Positions 43,434 to 52,381 of a stretch of DNA of 64,000 bases are shown piece after piece; within the stretch, counting starts at the first letter, position 1, and each line of letters opens with the position of its first letter. This DNA is from Rhizobium sp. Lineage in GTDB: Bacteria; Pseudomonadota; Alphaproteobacteria; Rhizobiales; Rhizobiaceae. The position numbers and the translations under genes are program-made. The notes beneath the pieces are model-generated. The model ran no database searches. It saw nothing but the letters and a program-made list of their open reading frames with translations, and was not told where the DNA came from. Location of the stretch: NCBI GenBank assembly GCA_002796995.1, contig PEKW01000004.1, positions 36,887 through 100,886 on the forward strand, read 5' to 3'.

Positions 43434-43610
43434 TCAGCTCATCGACTGGCGCTGCAGGCTGACGAACAGCACGAGGGCCGCACCGTTCTTTGCGATCTTG
43501 ATCTCTTCCGACCGGGCGACGCCGACCGCGACGAGCGGGCCGAGAAACAGGCTCGCGACGAGCGTGCACCGGAGGCAGAGGGCGGCGATGTGGCTGGCGG
43601 AAGCGCGCAC
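43434..43610 (-). CDS. Small exported protein, 58 aa, GTG start
   Basis: A short gene encoding a signal-peptide-like N-terminus (RASASHIAALCLRCTLVASL, FLGPLVAVGVARS) and a 25-residue polar tail. GTG with GAGGA seven bases upstream is the best start; a longer frame begins at TTG with no ribosome site. It follows another small exported protein gene by 23 bp. The function is unknown and the reading is tentative. Confidence 0.4.
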   Translation of the reverse strand: MRASASHIAALCLRCTLVASLFLGPLVAVGVARSEEIKIAKNGAALVLFVSLQRQSMS

Positions 43611-43633
43611 GGTGGTGTCCTCGGGTGCCGGGT

Positions 43634-43801
43634 TCAAAGGGCGGTGTTGCAGAAGGCGCCGCCGGCCGGAATGCAGGCGGAGGAGACGGTAAAGGACCGG
43701 CCGGCCGCGCCATTGCCGGCGGTCACCAGTCCGGCGACGAGCATCGCGAAGATGGCCATTGCCAGAGAGAAGATCGTCATGCGCCGTGCCAGCTTTTCCA
43801 T
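43634..43801 (-). CDS. Small exported or anchored protein, 55 aa
   Basis: The product starts MEKLARRMTIFSLAMAIFAM and continues through a hydrophobic helix to VTAGNGAAG. A short mature part with two cysteines follows (SSACIPAGGAFCNTAL). GGGGAA lies before the ATG. The C-x-I/P...FC-N pattern recalls tiny disulfide-bearing secreted proteins of rhizobia, but no family is recognised. It is the first gene of a two-gene run of miniproteins. Confidence 0.5.
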   Translation of the reverse strand: MEKLARRMTIFSLAMAIFAMLVAGLVTAGNGAAGRSFTVSSACIPAGGAFCNTAL

Positions 43802-43984
43802 CACCGTTTTCCCCGGTTCGTCGTTCTGATGCTGACGTTATGACGGCTTCGCCCTGAACAGGTGCTGAGACGCCGGTTCATCTGGCATTCAGATCGGTTA
43901 AGGGGAATTCACTTGAACATCGGCCGGGCGTGTCTAAGTCTTTGGGACAGTCCGCATCTTGCCCGACGAACCGGAGAGAGCCCC

Positions 43985-44677
43985 ATGACCAAGCCGATCG
44001 AACTCTATTACTGGCCGACCCCCAACGGCTGGAAGATCTCCATCATGCTCGAGGAACTCGGCGTTCCCTACGAGGTGAAATACGTCAATATCGGCAAGGG
44101 CGAGCAGTTCGAGCCGGACTTCCTGAAGATCTCCCCGAACAACCGCATGCCGGCGATCATCGATCCGGACGGCCCGGGCGGCGAGCCGATCTCGATCTTC
44201 GAGTCGGGCGCGATCATGCAATATCTCGGCCGCAAATACGGCAAGCTCTACCCCGCCGATGAGCGCGCCCGCGTCGAGGTCGACCAGTGGCTGTTCTGGC
44301 AGATCGGTGGTCTGGGACCGATGGCCGGCCAGGCACACCACTTCCGCCAGTACGCGCCGGAAAAGATCGAATACGGCATCAACCGCTACACCAACGAGGT
44401 GAACCGGCTCTACGGCGTGATGAACAAGCGCCTCGCCGATCGCGACTATCTGGCCGGCGACTATTCGATCGCCGACATTGCCTCGATCGGCTGGGTCGTG
44501 CCGCACAAGAACCAGGGCCAGGATCTCGACGATTTCCCGAACCTGAAGGCCTGGTTCGAGCGTGTCATGGCCCGCCCCGCGGTCGAGCGCGGCATCGCCG
44601 TCGGCCAGGAGAAGCGCAGCAACATTGCCAAGGACGACGACGCCAAGAAGGTGCTCTTCGGCCAGACGGCCAGATGA
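43985..44677 (+). CDS. Glutathione S-transferase, YfcG/Nu-class type
   Basis: The 230-residue enzyme matches the YfcG/YghU group of bacterial glutathione transferases: IELYYWPTPNGWKISIMLEE, the cis-proline in NNRMPAIIDPDG, FESGAIMQYLGRK, and the helical domain WLFWQIGGLGPMAGQAHHFR. These reduce disulfides with glutathione rather than conjugate it. GGAGAG sits before the ATG. The gene is followed by a hairpin and is monocistronic. Confidence 0.93.
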   Translation: MTKPIELYYWPTPNGWKISIMLEELGVPYEVKYVNIGKGEQFEPDFLKISPNNRMPAIIDPDGPGGEPISIFESGAIMQYLGRKYGKLYPADERARVEVDQWLFWQIGGLGPMAGQAHHFRQYAPEKIEYGINRYTNEVNRLYGVMNKRLADRDYLAGDYSIADIASIGWVVPHKNQGQDLDDFPNLKAWFERVMARPAVERGIAVGQEKRSNIAKDDDAKKVLFGQTAR

Positions 44678-44703
44678 GAGCCCGAGTGCCTGCGTATTGA
44701 GAT

Positions 44704-44729
44704 AGGGCCCGGCCGAAAAGGCCGGGCTC
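44704..44729. terminator. Terminator-like hairpin between GST and Crp genes
   Basis: GCCCGGCC, loop GAAAA and GGCCGGGC make an eight-bp GC stem, extended by partial pairing, between convergent genes; the minus-strand side reads CCTTTTCGG within the loop, with little U-run after. Confidence 0.5.
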
Positions 44730-44733
44730 TACG

Positions 44734-45447
44734 TCATGGAAGCGAGGACAGGTCGATCAGTCGCTTGATTGCCTGGAGATCGCGGATCACCACGAAACGG
44801 TTCCGCATCTCGATCAGGCCCCTTTCCTGCCAGTCGCTGGCGATCTGATTGACGCGCTGCCTGGTCGATCCGATGAGGCTGGCCAGCAGGTCCTGCGACA
44901 GCTTCACGGTGATCTCCACCTTCTGTTCGGTGGGAACGCCGTGAGAGGCAGCGAAAAACAGCAGTCGCGCGGCGAGCCTGCCCTCGGCATTGAGTTTCGT
45001 CAGGGCCTCGTTCCAGGAAAGCAGCATGCGGATCCGCTCTCCCTGTATCTTCAGAAGCATTCGCGCAAAGGCCGGCAGGGTATCGAGCAAGTGGTCGAAA
45101 TCCCGCGTCCTCAGATGCATCAGCGTCGCCGGTTCGAGCGCTATGCAATCGAGCGTCCGCCCTCCTTCGTCCCAGGTCGAAATGTCGCCCAGCCATTTGC
45201 CCGGTCCGAGAATATTCAGAACGGCCTCCTTGCCGGATGGCGACACCGCGCTGTAGCGGAGCGAACCTGCCAGAAGCGCGTAGACGCCATTGGCCGGATC
45301 GCCTTTGGAAAAAAGCCACTCTCCGGCCGAAAGACGCCGTCTCTGCCCGCGGCGGGCAATCTCGTCGCGTTCCCGCTGTGGCATTTCCGCGAAAAAGCGA
45401 TTGGCAAGCAGAAGAGCACGCTCCGCTTCGGAAAGGTTTTGCGACAT
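44734..45447 (-). CDS. Crp/Fnr-family transcriptional regulator
   Basis: The 237-residue regulator has an N-terminal cyclic-nucleotide-binding-like barrel (GEWLFSKGDPANGVYALLAG, SLRYSAVSPSGKEAVLNILG) and a C-terminal winged helix (VKLSQDLLASLIGSTRQRVN, QIASDWQERGLIEMR). The Fnr iron-sulfur cysteines are missing. AGGAG precedes the ATG. It is divergent from the carboxylesterase gene across 268 bp and may control it; no clear dyad was found in the gap. Confidence 0.9.
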   Translation of the reverse strand: MSQNLSEAERALLLANRFFAEMPQRERDEIARRGQRRRLSAGEWLFSKGDPANGVYALLAGSLRYSAVSPSGKEAVLNILGPGKWLGDISTWDEGGRTLDCIALEPATLMHLRTRDFDHLLDTLPAFARMLLKIQGERIRMLLSWNEALTKLNAEGRLAARLLFFAASHGVPTEQKVEITVKLSQDLLASLIGSTRQRVNQIASDWQERGLIEMRNRFVVIRDLQAIKRLIDLSSLP

Positions 45448-45715
45448 TGCACCGTCTCCTGGTCTGACGACCGCAAATTTACGACAGACCGGCGTCCCCG
45501 GCGCAAGCTAGTTTTCTCCGGCAACAATCATGTTGAGCGCAGCCCGCTTCGGGAGCATAATGCAGACACCGCTCGAATGACGAGTGGAAGAGGATGGCAG
45601 ACCACGGTCGCCATCCGGCATTTTTGCGCATGCTTGTTGTCCACGTGAGCCGGCCGTTTCGATGGCCGGGTCGTCTGTTGCCGCCCCGGTCAGGGGTCAA
45701 CTCGGGAGGATAGTT

Positions 45716-47257
45716 ATGAGCAAATTCAAAGTCGCGCTGGCAGTACTGGCTCTCATGGCCCATGCCGGCACTTCCCATGCCGAGCCCGCCCGGATGGAGG
45801 TCGAGGGCGGATCGATCCAGGGGATAACTCAGGGCGATGTCGAGGCCTGGCTCGGCATACCCTATGCTGCTCCGCCGGTCGACGAGCTTCGGTGGGCTGT
45901 GCCCCAGCCGGTCAAGCCTTGGCGCCGGACGCTGAAGGCAGACACATACGGGCCTTCCTGCTTCCAGCCTGACGTCGAATTCGTGTCGGAGGATTGCCTT
46001 ACGCTCAATGTGTTTCGTCCGGCGGGCGTCGCCGGCCCCCTGCCGGTTATGGTCTGGATCCATGGCGGAGCCATGGTGCGGGGCGGCGCCAACATCTATC
46101 CGCTACAGGCGATCGCCGCCCAGGGCGTCGTCGGCGTCAGCATCAACTATCGCCTCGGCAGGCTTGGCTTCTTCGCCCACCCCGCCCTGGCAAAGGAAGG
46201 CGAGGTGCGCGGCAACTATGGTTATCTCGACCAGCTGGCTGCGCTGCAATGGGTCCGCAAGAACATCGCCGTCTTCGGCGGAGACCCGAACAACGTGACG
46301 ATCTTCGGTGAATCGGCCGGCGGTGGCTCGGTGCTTGCCCACCTGATTTCACCGATGTCGCAGGGGCTCTACCAGCGGGCCATCATGCAATCGCCCGGAA
46401 CCCCCGGCGGGCGCGGCAGCGAGATTCCGATGGCGGCGCTTGCAGATGCCGAAAAGGAGGCCGTCGACTACGCCAAACTTCTCGGTATCGACGCGACCGA
46501 CAAGGCTGCCGCACTCCAGTTGCGCGATCTCGCGCCCGAGACGCTGATCGCAGGGGCCGGCGGACCGGAAGTCCTGGCGGCGCTGGCAAGAAAAGCTCAT
46601 GTGCCGGGGATGGCCATGGCCATCATCGACGGGACATTCATCGTCGAAACGCCGGAAACGGCATTCGCGGCCGGCCATCAGAGCAAGGTTCCGATCATTG
46701 TCGGCGCCAATAGCCGGGACCTCGGCCTCGGCGTCGCGGACACGAAGGAGGCACTGTTCGCGCAACTCGGCCCCGAGGCCCAGGCGGCCGAGACCGCCTA
46801 TGACCCGAACGGGAGCGAAAGCCTGGACGAGTTGAAGGTACAGGTCTTCGCCGACATGACAATGATCGAGCCGGCCGCGAATCTCGCCGAACTTGCCGCC
46901 GCATCCGGTCAGCCGACCTGGCTTTACCGCTTCTCCTACGTGCCCGAAGCGCAAAGGCCGAAGATGCCCGGCACGCTGCACGGCCTAGAAATTCCCTACA
47001 CGCTCAATGTGCCGAGCGCGATCGTCGGCGCAGCGAACACGACCGACGACGACATTGCGATGGGCGCAGCCGCGAGCGCCTATTGGGTGAATTTTGCCCG
47101 GACCGGCAATCCGAACGGCGGCGAGATGCCGGAATGGCCGCAGCACGCGCCCGGCGCCACCAAACTGCTCAACTTCACCAACGAGGGCGTGAAGGTGATG
47201 GACGATCCGCGGGCAGCCACCGTCGGGCTGTGGAAAAAGGTGCAGGACGCGCGCTGA
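45716..47257 (+). CDS. Exported type-B carboxylesterase
   Basis: This 513-residue alpha/beta hydrolase has a signal peptide (KFKVALAVLALMAHAGTSHA) and the carboxylesterase/cholinesterase plan: WLGIPYAAPPVDELRW, EDCLTLNVFRP, oxyanion VWIHGGAMVRGG, nucleophile FGESAGGGSVLAHL, and the late histidine in TLHGLEIPYTL. It hydrolyses esters in the periplasm or outside the cell. GGGAGGA supports the ATG; upstream in-frame starts add no signal. A strong terminator follows. Confidence 0.92.
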   Translation: MSKFKVALAVLALMAHAGTSHAEPARMEVEGGSIQGITQGDVEAWLGIPYAAPPVDELRWAVPQPVKPWRRTLKADTYGPSCFQPDVEFVSEDCLTLNVFRPAGVAGPLPVMVWIHGGAMVRGGANIYPLQAIAAQGVVGVSINYRLGRLGFFAHPALAKEGEVRGNYGYLDQLAALQWVRKNIAVFGGDPNNVTIFGESAGGGSVLAHLISPMSQGLYQRAIMQSPGTPGGRGSEIPMAALADAEKEAVDYAKLLGIDATDKAAALQLRDLAPETLIAGAGGPEVLAALARKAHVPGMAMAIIDGTFIVETPETAFAAGHQSKVPIIVGANSRDLGLGVADTKEALFAQLGPEAQAAETAYDPNGSESLDELKVQVFADMTMIEPAANLAELAAASGQPTWLYRFSYVPEAQRPKMPGTLHGLEIPYTLNVPSAIVGAANTTDDDIAMGAAASAYWVNFARTGNPNGGEMPEWPQHAPGATKLLNFTNEGVKVMDDPRAATVGLWKKVQDAR

Positions 47258-47298
47258 GCGGCGTAGCGTCAGCGAACATCTGAAGAAGGAAGGCCGTC

Positions 47299-47333
47299 AA
47301 GGTCCCGGTGCGGGTAGCATCGGGGCCTTTTTC
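47299..47333 (+). terminator. Rho-independent terminator of the esterase
   Basis: A 13-bp stem (AAGGTCCCGGTGC / GCATCGGGGCCTT, with two G-T pairs) and loop GGGTA is followed by a T run. Confidence 0.85.
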
Positions 47334-47352
47334 GTGGCTGCTCGCGCCAAGA

Positions 47353-48261
47353 TTAAAGTCTTGCGCCGGCAAACACGTCCGCTGCCCAGTCCAGGAAGAC
47401 CCTGACGCGCGAGGCTAGCTGCCGGTTCTGCGGATAAAGGGCGGAGAGCGGCGTCGGCGGCGGCGGATACTGGGGCAGGATCTCGACCAGCGCTCCGGAC
47501 TCGAAATCGGCCGCCAGGCGATAGCGCGGTGCCTGGATCAACCCGAACCCCAGTCGTGCCAGATCGGCCATGGTGTCGGAATTGTTGACCGTCAGCCGGC
47601 TCGGCAGGTGGACGAATCGCGTCTGCCCCTCGATGAGGAATTCCAGCGGCATGGTTTCGCCTGTTCGCGACGAGACGAATCCGACGCAGACATGGTCGTT
47701 GAGATCGTCGATCGATGACGGCATGCCATGCTTCTCGATATAGGCGGGACTGGCGCAGGTCACCTCCTGGATGGTGGCGAGCCGCCGCATGATCATGCCG
47801 CTATCCGTGAGATCTCCGGCCCGGATCACGCAGTCGATGCCCTCGCGCACAAGATCGACCAGCCGATCCCCCTGGCCGATATACAGCTCCATCAGAGGGT
47901 ATCGTTCGAGAAACTCCGGCAGCCGGGGCAGCAGGAAGGTCCGCGTCAGCAAGCCATGCGCATCGATGCGCAAGGTGCCTTGCGGCTGGGCGTTGCGAAA
48001 CACGCTGTTGGCGTCCTCCACCTCCGACAGGATCGACAGGCAGCGCTGGTAATAGGCCTGGCCGTCCAGCGTCGGCGTCACATGCCGCGTCGTGCGCTCC
48101 AGGAGCCGCGCCCCGACATCGGCTTCCAGTAGCTTGATCGCCTCTGTTGCCGTCGATCGCGCCAGGCCGACATCCGCCGCCGCAGCAGTGAAGCTGCGCC
48201 GTTCCACGACACGGACGAAAAGCTGCATGCGATCGAGACGGTCCATGACTTTGTTCATCAT
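47353..48261 (-). CDS. LysR-family transcriptional regulator
   Basis: The 302-residue protein has the LysR helix-turn-helix (RMQLFVRVVERRSFTAAAAD, VGLARSTATEAIKLLEADVG, ARLLERTTRHV) and effector domain. It is divergent from an SDR/tautomerase unit across 86 bp and very likely regulates it. In that gap AATG...CATT ends (48273-48293) mark a candidate LysR site. The start could be the first ATG or the MDRL ATG five codons on; neither has a clear ribosome site. Confidence 0.92.
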   Translation of the reverse strand: MMNKVMDRLDRMQLFVRVVERRSFTAAAADVGLARSTATEAIKLLEADVGARLLERTTRHVTPTLDGQAYYQRCLSILSEVEDANSVFRNAQPQGTLRIDAHGLLTRTFLLPRLPEFLERYPLMELYIGQGDRLVDLVREGIDCVIRAGDLTDSGMIMRRLATIQEVTCASPAYIEKHGMPSSIDDLNDHVCVGFVSSRTGETMPLEFLIEGQTRFVHLPSRLTVNNSDTMADLARLGFGLIQAPRYRLAADFESGALVEILPQYPPPPTPLSALYPQNRQLASRVRVFLDWAADVFAGARL

Positions 48262-48347
48262 AGCCGAATTCTAATGTCAAATCTCACGTCATTGTTTCCG
48301 TATGGCGACAGGCATAATTCTGCGGCATCAGAACAAGGAGACATGTG

Positions 48348-49088
48348 ATGACAGAAACATTCGAACGGACAGCCATCGTCACCGGCGCTTCCAAAGGCAT
48401 CGGCGCCGCCATCGCCAGACGCCTCGCGTCGGATGGACTGGCGGTTGTCGTGAACTATTCTCGAGACGAGCAGCCCGCGCTCGACGTCGTGGCCGCGATC
48501 GAGGCGGATGGCGGGCGTGCCATCGCGGTCAAGGCCGATATCGGCGCTCCGTCCGGCGCGGCGGCTCTGTTCGATGCTGCCGAGCAGGCCTTCGGCGGCG
48601 TCGATGTCCTGGTGAACAATGCCGGCATCATGATGCTTGGAGCGATCGGGGCGGTGGAGGACGCGGATTTCGAGCGGCAGGTGGCCGTCAATCTCGGCGG
48701 CACGTTCCGGGGCATGCGCGAAGCCGCCCGGCGCCTGCGCGACGGCGGCCGGATCGTCAACTTTTCCTCCAGCGTCGTCGGCTTCTACCAGCCGGCCTAC
48801 GGCGTCTATGCCGCCACCAAGGCGGCGATCGAGGCCTTGACCCATATCCTCGCCAAGGAGCTGGGTCCCCGCGATATCACCGTCAATGCCGTGGCGCCCG
48901 GCCCGGTGGAAACGGAGCTTTTCATGGCCGGCAAGTCCGAAGAGCTGCTGAAGACGACCATCGGCCTCAATCCGCGCAAGCGGCTCGGCCAGCCGGGCGA
49001 CATCGCTTCGGTGGTGTCCTTCCTGGCCGGTCCCGACAGCGGCTGGGTCAGCGGCCAGATCATCCGCGCCAACGGCGGCACCATCTGA
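48348..49088 (+). CDS. SDR-family oxidoreductase
   Basis: This 246-residue protein is a classical SDR: IVTGASKGIGAAIARRLASD, VNNAGIMMLG, catalytic Ser in IVNFSSSVVGFYQ, and YGVYAATKAAIEALTHILAK. Its closest look is to 3-oxoacyl-ACP-reductase-like enzymes. AAGGAG at seven bases fixes the ATG, just behind an overlapping GTG. It is co-transcribed with a tautomerase-family gene 47 bp on and faces a LysR regulator, a common arrangement in redox-detox units. Confidence 0.92.
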   Translation: MTETFERTAIVTGASKGIGAAIARRLASDGLAVVVNYSRDEQPALDVVAAIEADGGRAIAVKADIGAPSGAAALFDAAEQAFGGVDVLVNNAGIMMLGAIGAVEDADFERQVAVNLGGTFRGMREAARRLRDGGRIVNFSSSVVGFYQPAYGVYAATKAAIEALTHILAKELGPRDITVNAVAPGPVETELFMAGKSEELLKTTIGLNPRKRLGQPGDIASVVSFLAGPDSGWVSGQIIRANGGTI

Positions 49089-49135
49089 CCGGGCAACCCG
49101 CCGACAGGTTCAATCTCAGCAACAGGAGAAGCAAC

Positions 49136-49354
49136 ATGCCATTCGTCAACATCAAGACGCCGGAAGGGGCGCTGTCCCGGGAGCAGAAGGAAGAAATCGT
49201 CCATCGCACCACCGATATGCTGGTCGAGTATTTCTCGGAAGCCGTGCGGCCCCATACCATGGTCCTGATCGAAGAGGTCAAGGACGGCGGCTATGCCCGC
49301 GCCGACGAGGTCTTCATCCTCCCGGACGCCTATCGCGCCCAAGCGGGCAGCTGA
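49136..49354 (+). CDS. Tautomerase (4-oxalocrotonate tautomerase) family protein
   Basis: The 72-residue protein begins MPFVNIKTPEGALSREQKEE with the catalytic proline exposed as residue 1 after Met removal, the hallmark of the 4-OT family, and keeps HTMVLIEEVKDGGYARADE. It may convert enol/keto isomers of the SDR substrate. CAGGAGAA precedes the ATG. It closes the two-gene operon, and a strong terminator follows. Confidence 0.88.
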   Translation: MPFVNIKTPEGALSREQKEEIVHRTTDMLVEYFSEAVRPHTMVLIEEVKDGGYARADEVFILPDAYRAQAGS

Positions 49355-49360
49355 ACGAAA

Positions 49361-49396
49361 AAGGCCGGCCGATGGAAACATCGGCCGGCCTTGATT
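49361..49396. terminator. Bidirectional rho-independent terminator
   Basis: AAGGCCGGCCGATG, loop GAAA and CATCGGCCGGCCTT form a perfect 14-bp stem. A T run follows on the plus side (GATTGTTTTT) and on the minus side (TTTTTCG), serving both convergent genes. Confidence 0.92.
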
Positions 49397-49440
49397 GTTT
49401 TTGACCCGGCAACCGACGCCGGATGCGAAGGCCTCGTCCT

Positions 49441-49782
49441 TTACAGGCGTGACCAGGTCTGGGTCTTGCAGAACACCGACATGACGCAGCCCTGCATCTT
49501 CAGCGAATTGCCCGACACCTTGCCGGAGCCGGAATAGGTCTTGTCCGCTTCCGGATCGGTGATGGTGCCCTTGTAGGCGCCGTCGGCGCCGGACATCTTG
49601 CCGATCTGCTTGCCGGCATGCTTGCCGGTCTTCAGCGTGACGCAAAAGCTGCCGCCGCAAGGCGCGATCTGCGCGGTAGCGCCGCTTGCGGTCTTCCAGT
49701 TGCCTTCGATCGGTTCGGCGGCCTGAACCGAGGCGGCCGAAAATGCCAGGGCCGCAGCCGCGGCGACGATGAACATGCGCAT
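49441..49782 (-). CDS. DUF2147-family exported protein
   Basis: The 113-residue protein has a signal peptide (MRMFIVAAAAALAFSAASVQ, cut after AA) and a small beta-domain with IEGNWKTASGATAQIAPCGG, FCVTLKTGKHAGKQIGKM and LKMQGCVMSVFCKTQTWSRL. This matches DUF2147 proteins of alphaproteobacteria, with four cysteines likely forming disulfides. Function is unknown; it is widespread in rhizobia. GGAGGAGA supports the ATG. Confidence 0.85.
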   Translation of the reverse strand: MRMFIVAAAAALAFSAASVQAAEPIEGNWKTASGATAQIAPCGGSFCVTLKTGKHAGKQIGKMSGADGAYKGTITDPEADKTYSGSGKVSGNSLKMQGCVMSVFCKTQTWSRL

Positions 49783-50321
49783 TGTGTAACTCTCCTCCCG
49801 AAATGAGCCCGAATGCTGATGGTCCGGCACTCCAATGCCGGCATGGCCGCGCCCGATTTGCGCGCTCCATGGATCAGCACAAGGAAAAATATCTTACGCG
49901 GACGTAAAGGTAAATAGCGGTTCCAGGCTTTTACAACCGCGCCGAAAGCCTGGTTTTTCGGCCTTTCAGATAGAGCCATCGAAAGCCGAGTGCTTTTCTT
50001 GGTTATCGTTCGGTTTAAATCCGCGTCTGAAGTTTTCGTAAATTTTGAGGCGAAATCCTTGAGATGCAGGCGCGGCGATGCTTAACGAAAAGCCAAGTTT
50101 ACAAAGCATTTGTACTTTGTTTTCAGCAAATTAATCATGGATTTTAAGCGCACGTTGAAAGCCTTCCGGCATAGTGAAGTCATCAAACGAGCAGGGAAAA
50201 CCCGCCGCTCCGGAAGGACCTCCAAGACGCCGCGACAGACGGCCAAGGGTTCTGAAGGAAGGCCTCTCAAGGGCCAAAACAGGGACAGTTTAAACCGTTA
50301 GGCTAGACAGGGACAAAACCG
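49783..50321. other. AT-rich gene-poor gap, 539 bp
   Basis: No confident gene is present. A short plus-strand frame could begin at ATG 50137 (a basic 54-residue reading) but it has no ribosome site and an odd composition. The region is among the most AT-rich in the window near 50000-50140, which is compatible with a promoter or small RNA. Confidence 0.4.
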
Positions 50322-50588
50322 ATGGCACGCTTTGAAATGCACAATTCCGAAATGGCCACGATGGGTGGCGAAACTCGCGCCGATGTCTTCTGCGACATGG
50401 GGCTGATGTATGCAACCGGCCGCGGCTGCTCCATCGATCTCGTCTCGGCGCACAAGTGGCTCAACATCGCCGCCATCAAGGGCTGCGAACGCGCCGCGGA
50501 ACTCCGCGCCGATCTGGCCCAGACGATGAGCAAGGGCGAACTCGCCGAGGCGCTGCGCGCCGCCCGCGAATGGATGACGATGCACTGA
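50322..50588 (+). CDS. SEL1-like repeat protein, 88 aa
   Basis: The protein has one clear SEL1-type tetratricopeptide-like repeat: ADVFCDMGLMYATGRGCSID and LVSAHKWLNIAAIKGCERAA, with a second helix pair at the end. It should act as a small protein-binding adaptor. AGGGA lies before the ATG. Small SEL1 proteins of this form are common in rhizobia. No operon partner. Confidence 0.85.
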   Translation: MARFEMHNSEMATMGGETRADVFCDMGLMYATGRGCSIDLVSAHKWLNIAAIKGCERAAELRADLAQTMSKGELAEALRAAREWMTMH

Positions 50589-50696
50589 TCGTCACGATCA
50601 ATTCCCCGGTATGATACCGGGTTCAACAGACAAGAAAAACCCTGGGAGAGGGGAGCGTGGCGGGGGACCTTTGGACGGGGCCTGAGCCAACACATG

Positions 50697-50740
50697 AGAA
50701 CCGCGACCGGCAGGAACAAGGCCGGCGCGGTTCTTTTTAC
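50697..50740 (+). terminator. Terminator after the SEL1 gene
   Basis: AGAACCGCG pairs with CGCGGTTCT around an inner CCGGC/GCCGG stem, followed by TTTT. It sits 109 bp after the SEL1 stop and before the convergent aminotransferase. Confidence 0.75.
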
Positions 50741-50760
50741 TTGCGCGCAGGGCTACCCGA

Positions 50761-51870
50761 TCAGAGCGCCTTCAGCACCTTGGGCAGGGCTTGCTCGAAC
50801 AGGTCCATGTCGGCCGGCAGTCCGGTCGATACGCGGATGCAGCGGTTGAGCGGGGCGACGCCCGGCATGCGGATGAATACGCCATGCTGCATCAGTCCGT
50901 CGACGATGGCACGGGCATGGGTTCCGTCGCGGCCGCAGTCGATGGCGACGAAATTGGTGGCCGAGGCCAGCGGAAGAAGCCCGTTGCCGGTTGCGATCGC
51001 GGCGATCCGCTCGCGCGCCGAAACGATGCGGGCGACCACGTCCTTCAGATAGGCCTGGTCGGCAAGGGCTGCGAGCGCGGCCTCGGTCGAAAGCCGCGGC
51101 ATGCCGAAATGGTTGCGGATCTTGTCGAAGGCAAGAGCCGTCTCCGGCGTGCCGAAGGCATAGCCGACGCGCGCGCCGGCAAGCCCATAGGCCTTGGAGA
51201 AGGTGCGCATGCGAAGCACGTTCGGCAGGTCGATGAAGGCATTTGTGGGCGGCGCCGAGCCCGCGGGCGCAGTTTCGCAATAGGCCTCGTCGAGAATGAG
51301 CAGCGTCGTCTCGGGCAGCGCGCGGGCAAAGGCGACGATGCTGTCGGCATCCCACCAGCTGCCCATCGGATTGTCGGGATTGGCGAAATAGACGAGCGGG
51401 GCATTTTCCCGCTTCACCGCCGCCAGCAGGCCGTCGAGATCTTCGCGGTCGTCGACATAGGGCGTGGTGACGAGCCGGCCGCCAAAGCCGTTGACGTGGA
51501 AGTTGAAGGTCGGGTAGCCGCCGAACGAGGTGACGACCGGCATTCCGGGTTCGATCACCAGCCTCACGATCAGGCCGAGCAGGTCGTCGACGCCTTCGCC
51601 GACGACGATATTGGCCGGGGCAAGACCGAGATGCGCGGACAATGCCGTCTTCAGGGCAAAGTTTTCCGGATCGTTGTACTTCCAGATCTCGCCGGCTTTT
51701 TCGCGGATGGCGGCGAGCACGGACGGGGCAGGGCCGAAGCCGCTTTCATTGGCCCCGATCCGGGCGATGACCGGCAGGCCGCGCTGCCGCTCGATGGCTT
51801 CCGGGCCGACGAAGGGCACGGTTGCGGGAAGGGCGCTGATCAAGGGGGTGAAGCGCGAAAAACCGGACAT
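50761..51870 (-). CDS. HisC-like PLP aminotransferase
   Basis: This 369-residue protein is a class-I/II aminotransferase of the histidinol-phosphate type: ARIGANESGFGPAPSVLAAI, VGEGVDDLLGLIVRLVIEPG, PLVYFANPDNPMGSWW, LLILDEAYCET, and the Schiff-base lysine in RTFSKAYGLAGARVGYAFG. Its substrate may be an aromatic amino acid or histidinol phosphate, as the family is broad. The chosen ATG begins MSGFSRFTP; upstream in-frame codons give a non-conserved basic leader. Confidence 0.88.
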   Translation of the reverse strand: MSGFSRFTPLISALPATVPFVGPEAIERQRGLPVIARIGANESGFGPAPSVLAAIREKAGEIWKYNDPENFALKTALSAHLGLAPANIVVGEGVDDLLGLIVRLVIEPGMPVVTSFGGYPTFNFHVNGFGGRLVTTPYVDDREDLDGLLAAVKRENAPLVYFANPDNPMGSWWDADSIVAFARALPETTLLILDEAYCETAPAGSAPPTNAFIDLPNVLRMRTFSKAYGLAGARVGYAFGTPETALAFDKIRNHFGMPRLSTEAALAALADQAYLKDVVARIVSARERIAAIATGNGLLPLASATNFVAIDCGRDGTHARAIVDGLMQHGVFIRMPGVAPLNRCIRVSTGLPADMDLFEQALPKVLKAL

Positions 51871-51997
51871 GCTGTCTTGAGAATCCTGGAAAGATTGAAA
51901 TCCGGCACACAATAGGTCCAATTGCGCCCTGCGCAAGGGCAGGACGTGCCGGAACTGCGGCATCCGCGGGCATATCTTTCCCTGTGTCGGCGCGCGC

Positions 51998-52381
51998 CTA
52001 GCGGTAGGCCGGAGCGGGTTGCCTGACCCTCTCGCCCATGATGAAGTCGGCGCGCACGATGGAGTGCAGCACATGTTCGGGAAGGGGACAGATGAACTTC
52101 ACCCCGACGCGGCTGCCGTTGCGATAGACCTCGGCGCAACCGATCCGGTCGGCGAGCCCGATGACTTGGATATAGTAATGGGATGACAGCCCGATCGTCG
52201 TGGTGATCTCGAGCGCCGCGCCGCCCTGGGAAATGTCCACCACTTCGCCGCTGCGCATGGTGATGCCGCTCAAGCCGGGGCTGACGGCCATGATGCGGGC
52301 CGGGCGGCGGACATAGAACCGCTCCCATTTGCGCTCGTACATTTCCGAACTTACCGCCGCCAGATGTGTTCCATCCTGCAT
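51998..52381 (-). CDS. PilZ-domain protein
   Basis: The 127-residue protein is almost only a PilZ domain, which binds the second messenger c-di-GMP: the arginine motif RRPARIMAV and the DxSxxG motif in VVDISQGGAALEI, with GVKFICPL at the end of the barrel. It would relay c-di-GMP to motility or surface polysaccharide systems. It is near, but not in operon with, a second PilZ gene at 53.2 kb. Confidence 0.85.
   Translation of the reverse strand: MQDGTHLAAVSSEMYERKWERFYVRRPARIMAVSPGLSGITMRSGEVVDISQGGAALEITTTIGLSSHYYIQVIGLADRIGCAEVYRNGSRVGVKFICPLPEHVLHSIVRADFIMGERVRQPAPAYR

Noticed and set aside
50137..50301. Basic 54-residue plus-strand frame
   Set aside because: No ribosome site and no family resemblance; the region is AT-rich and more like regulatory DNA.
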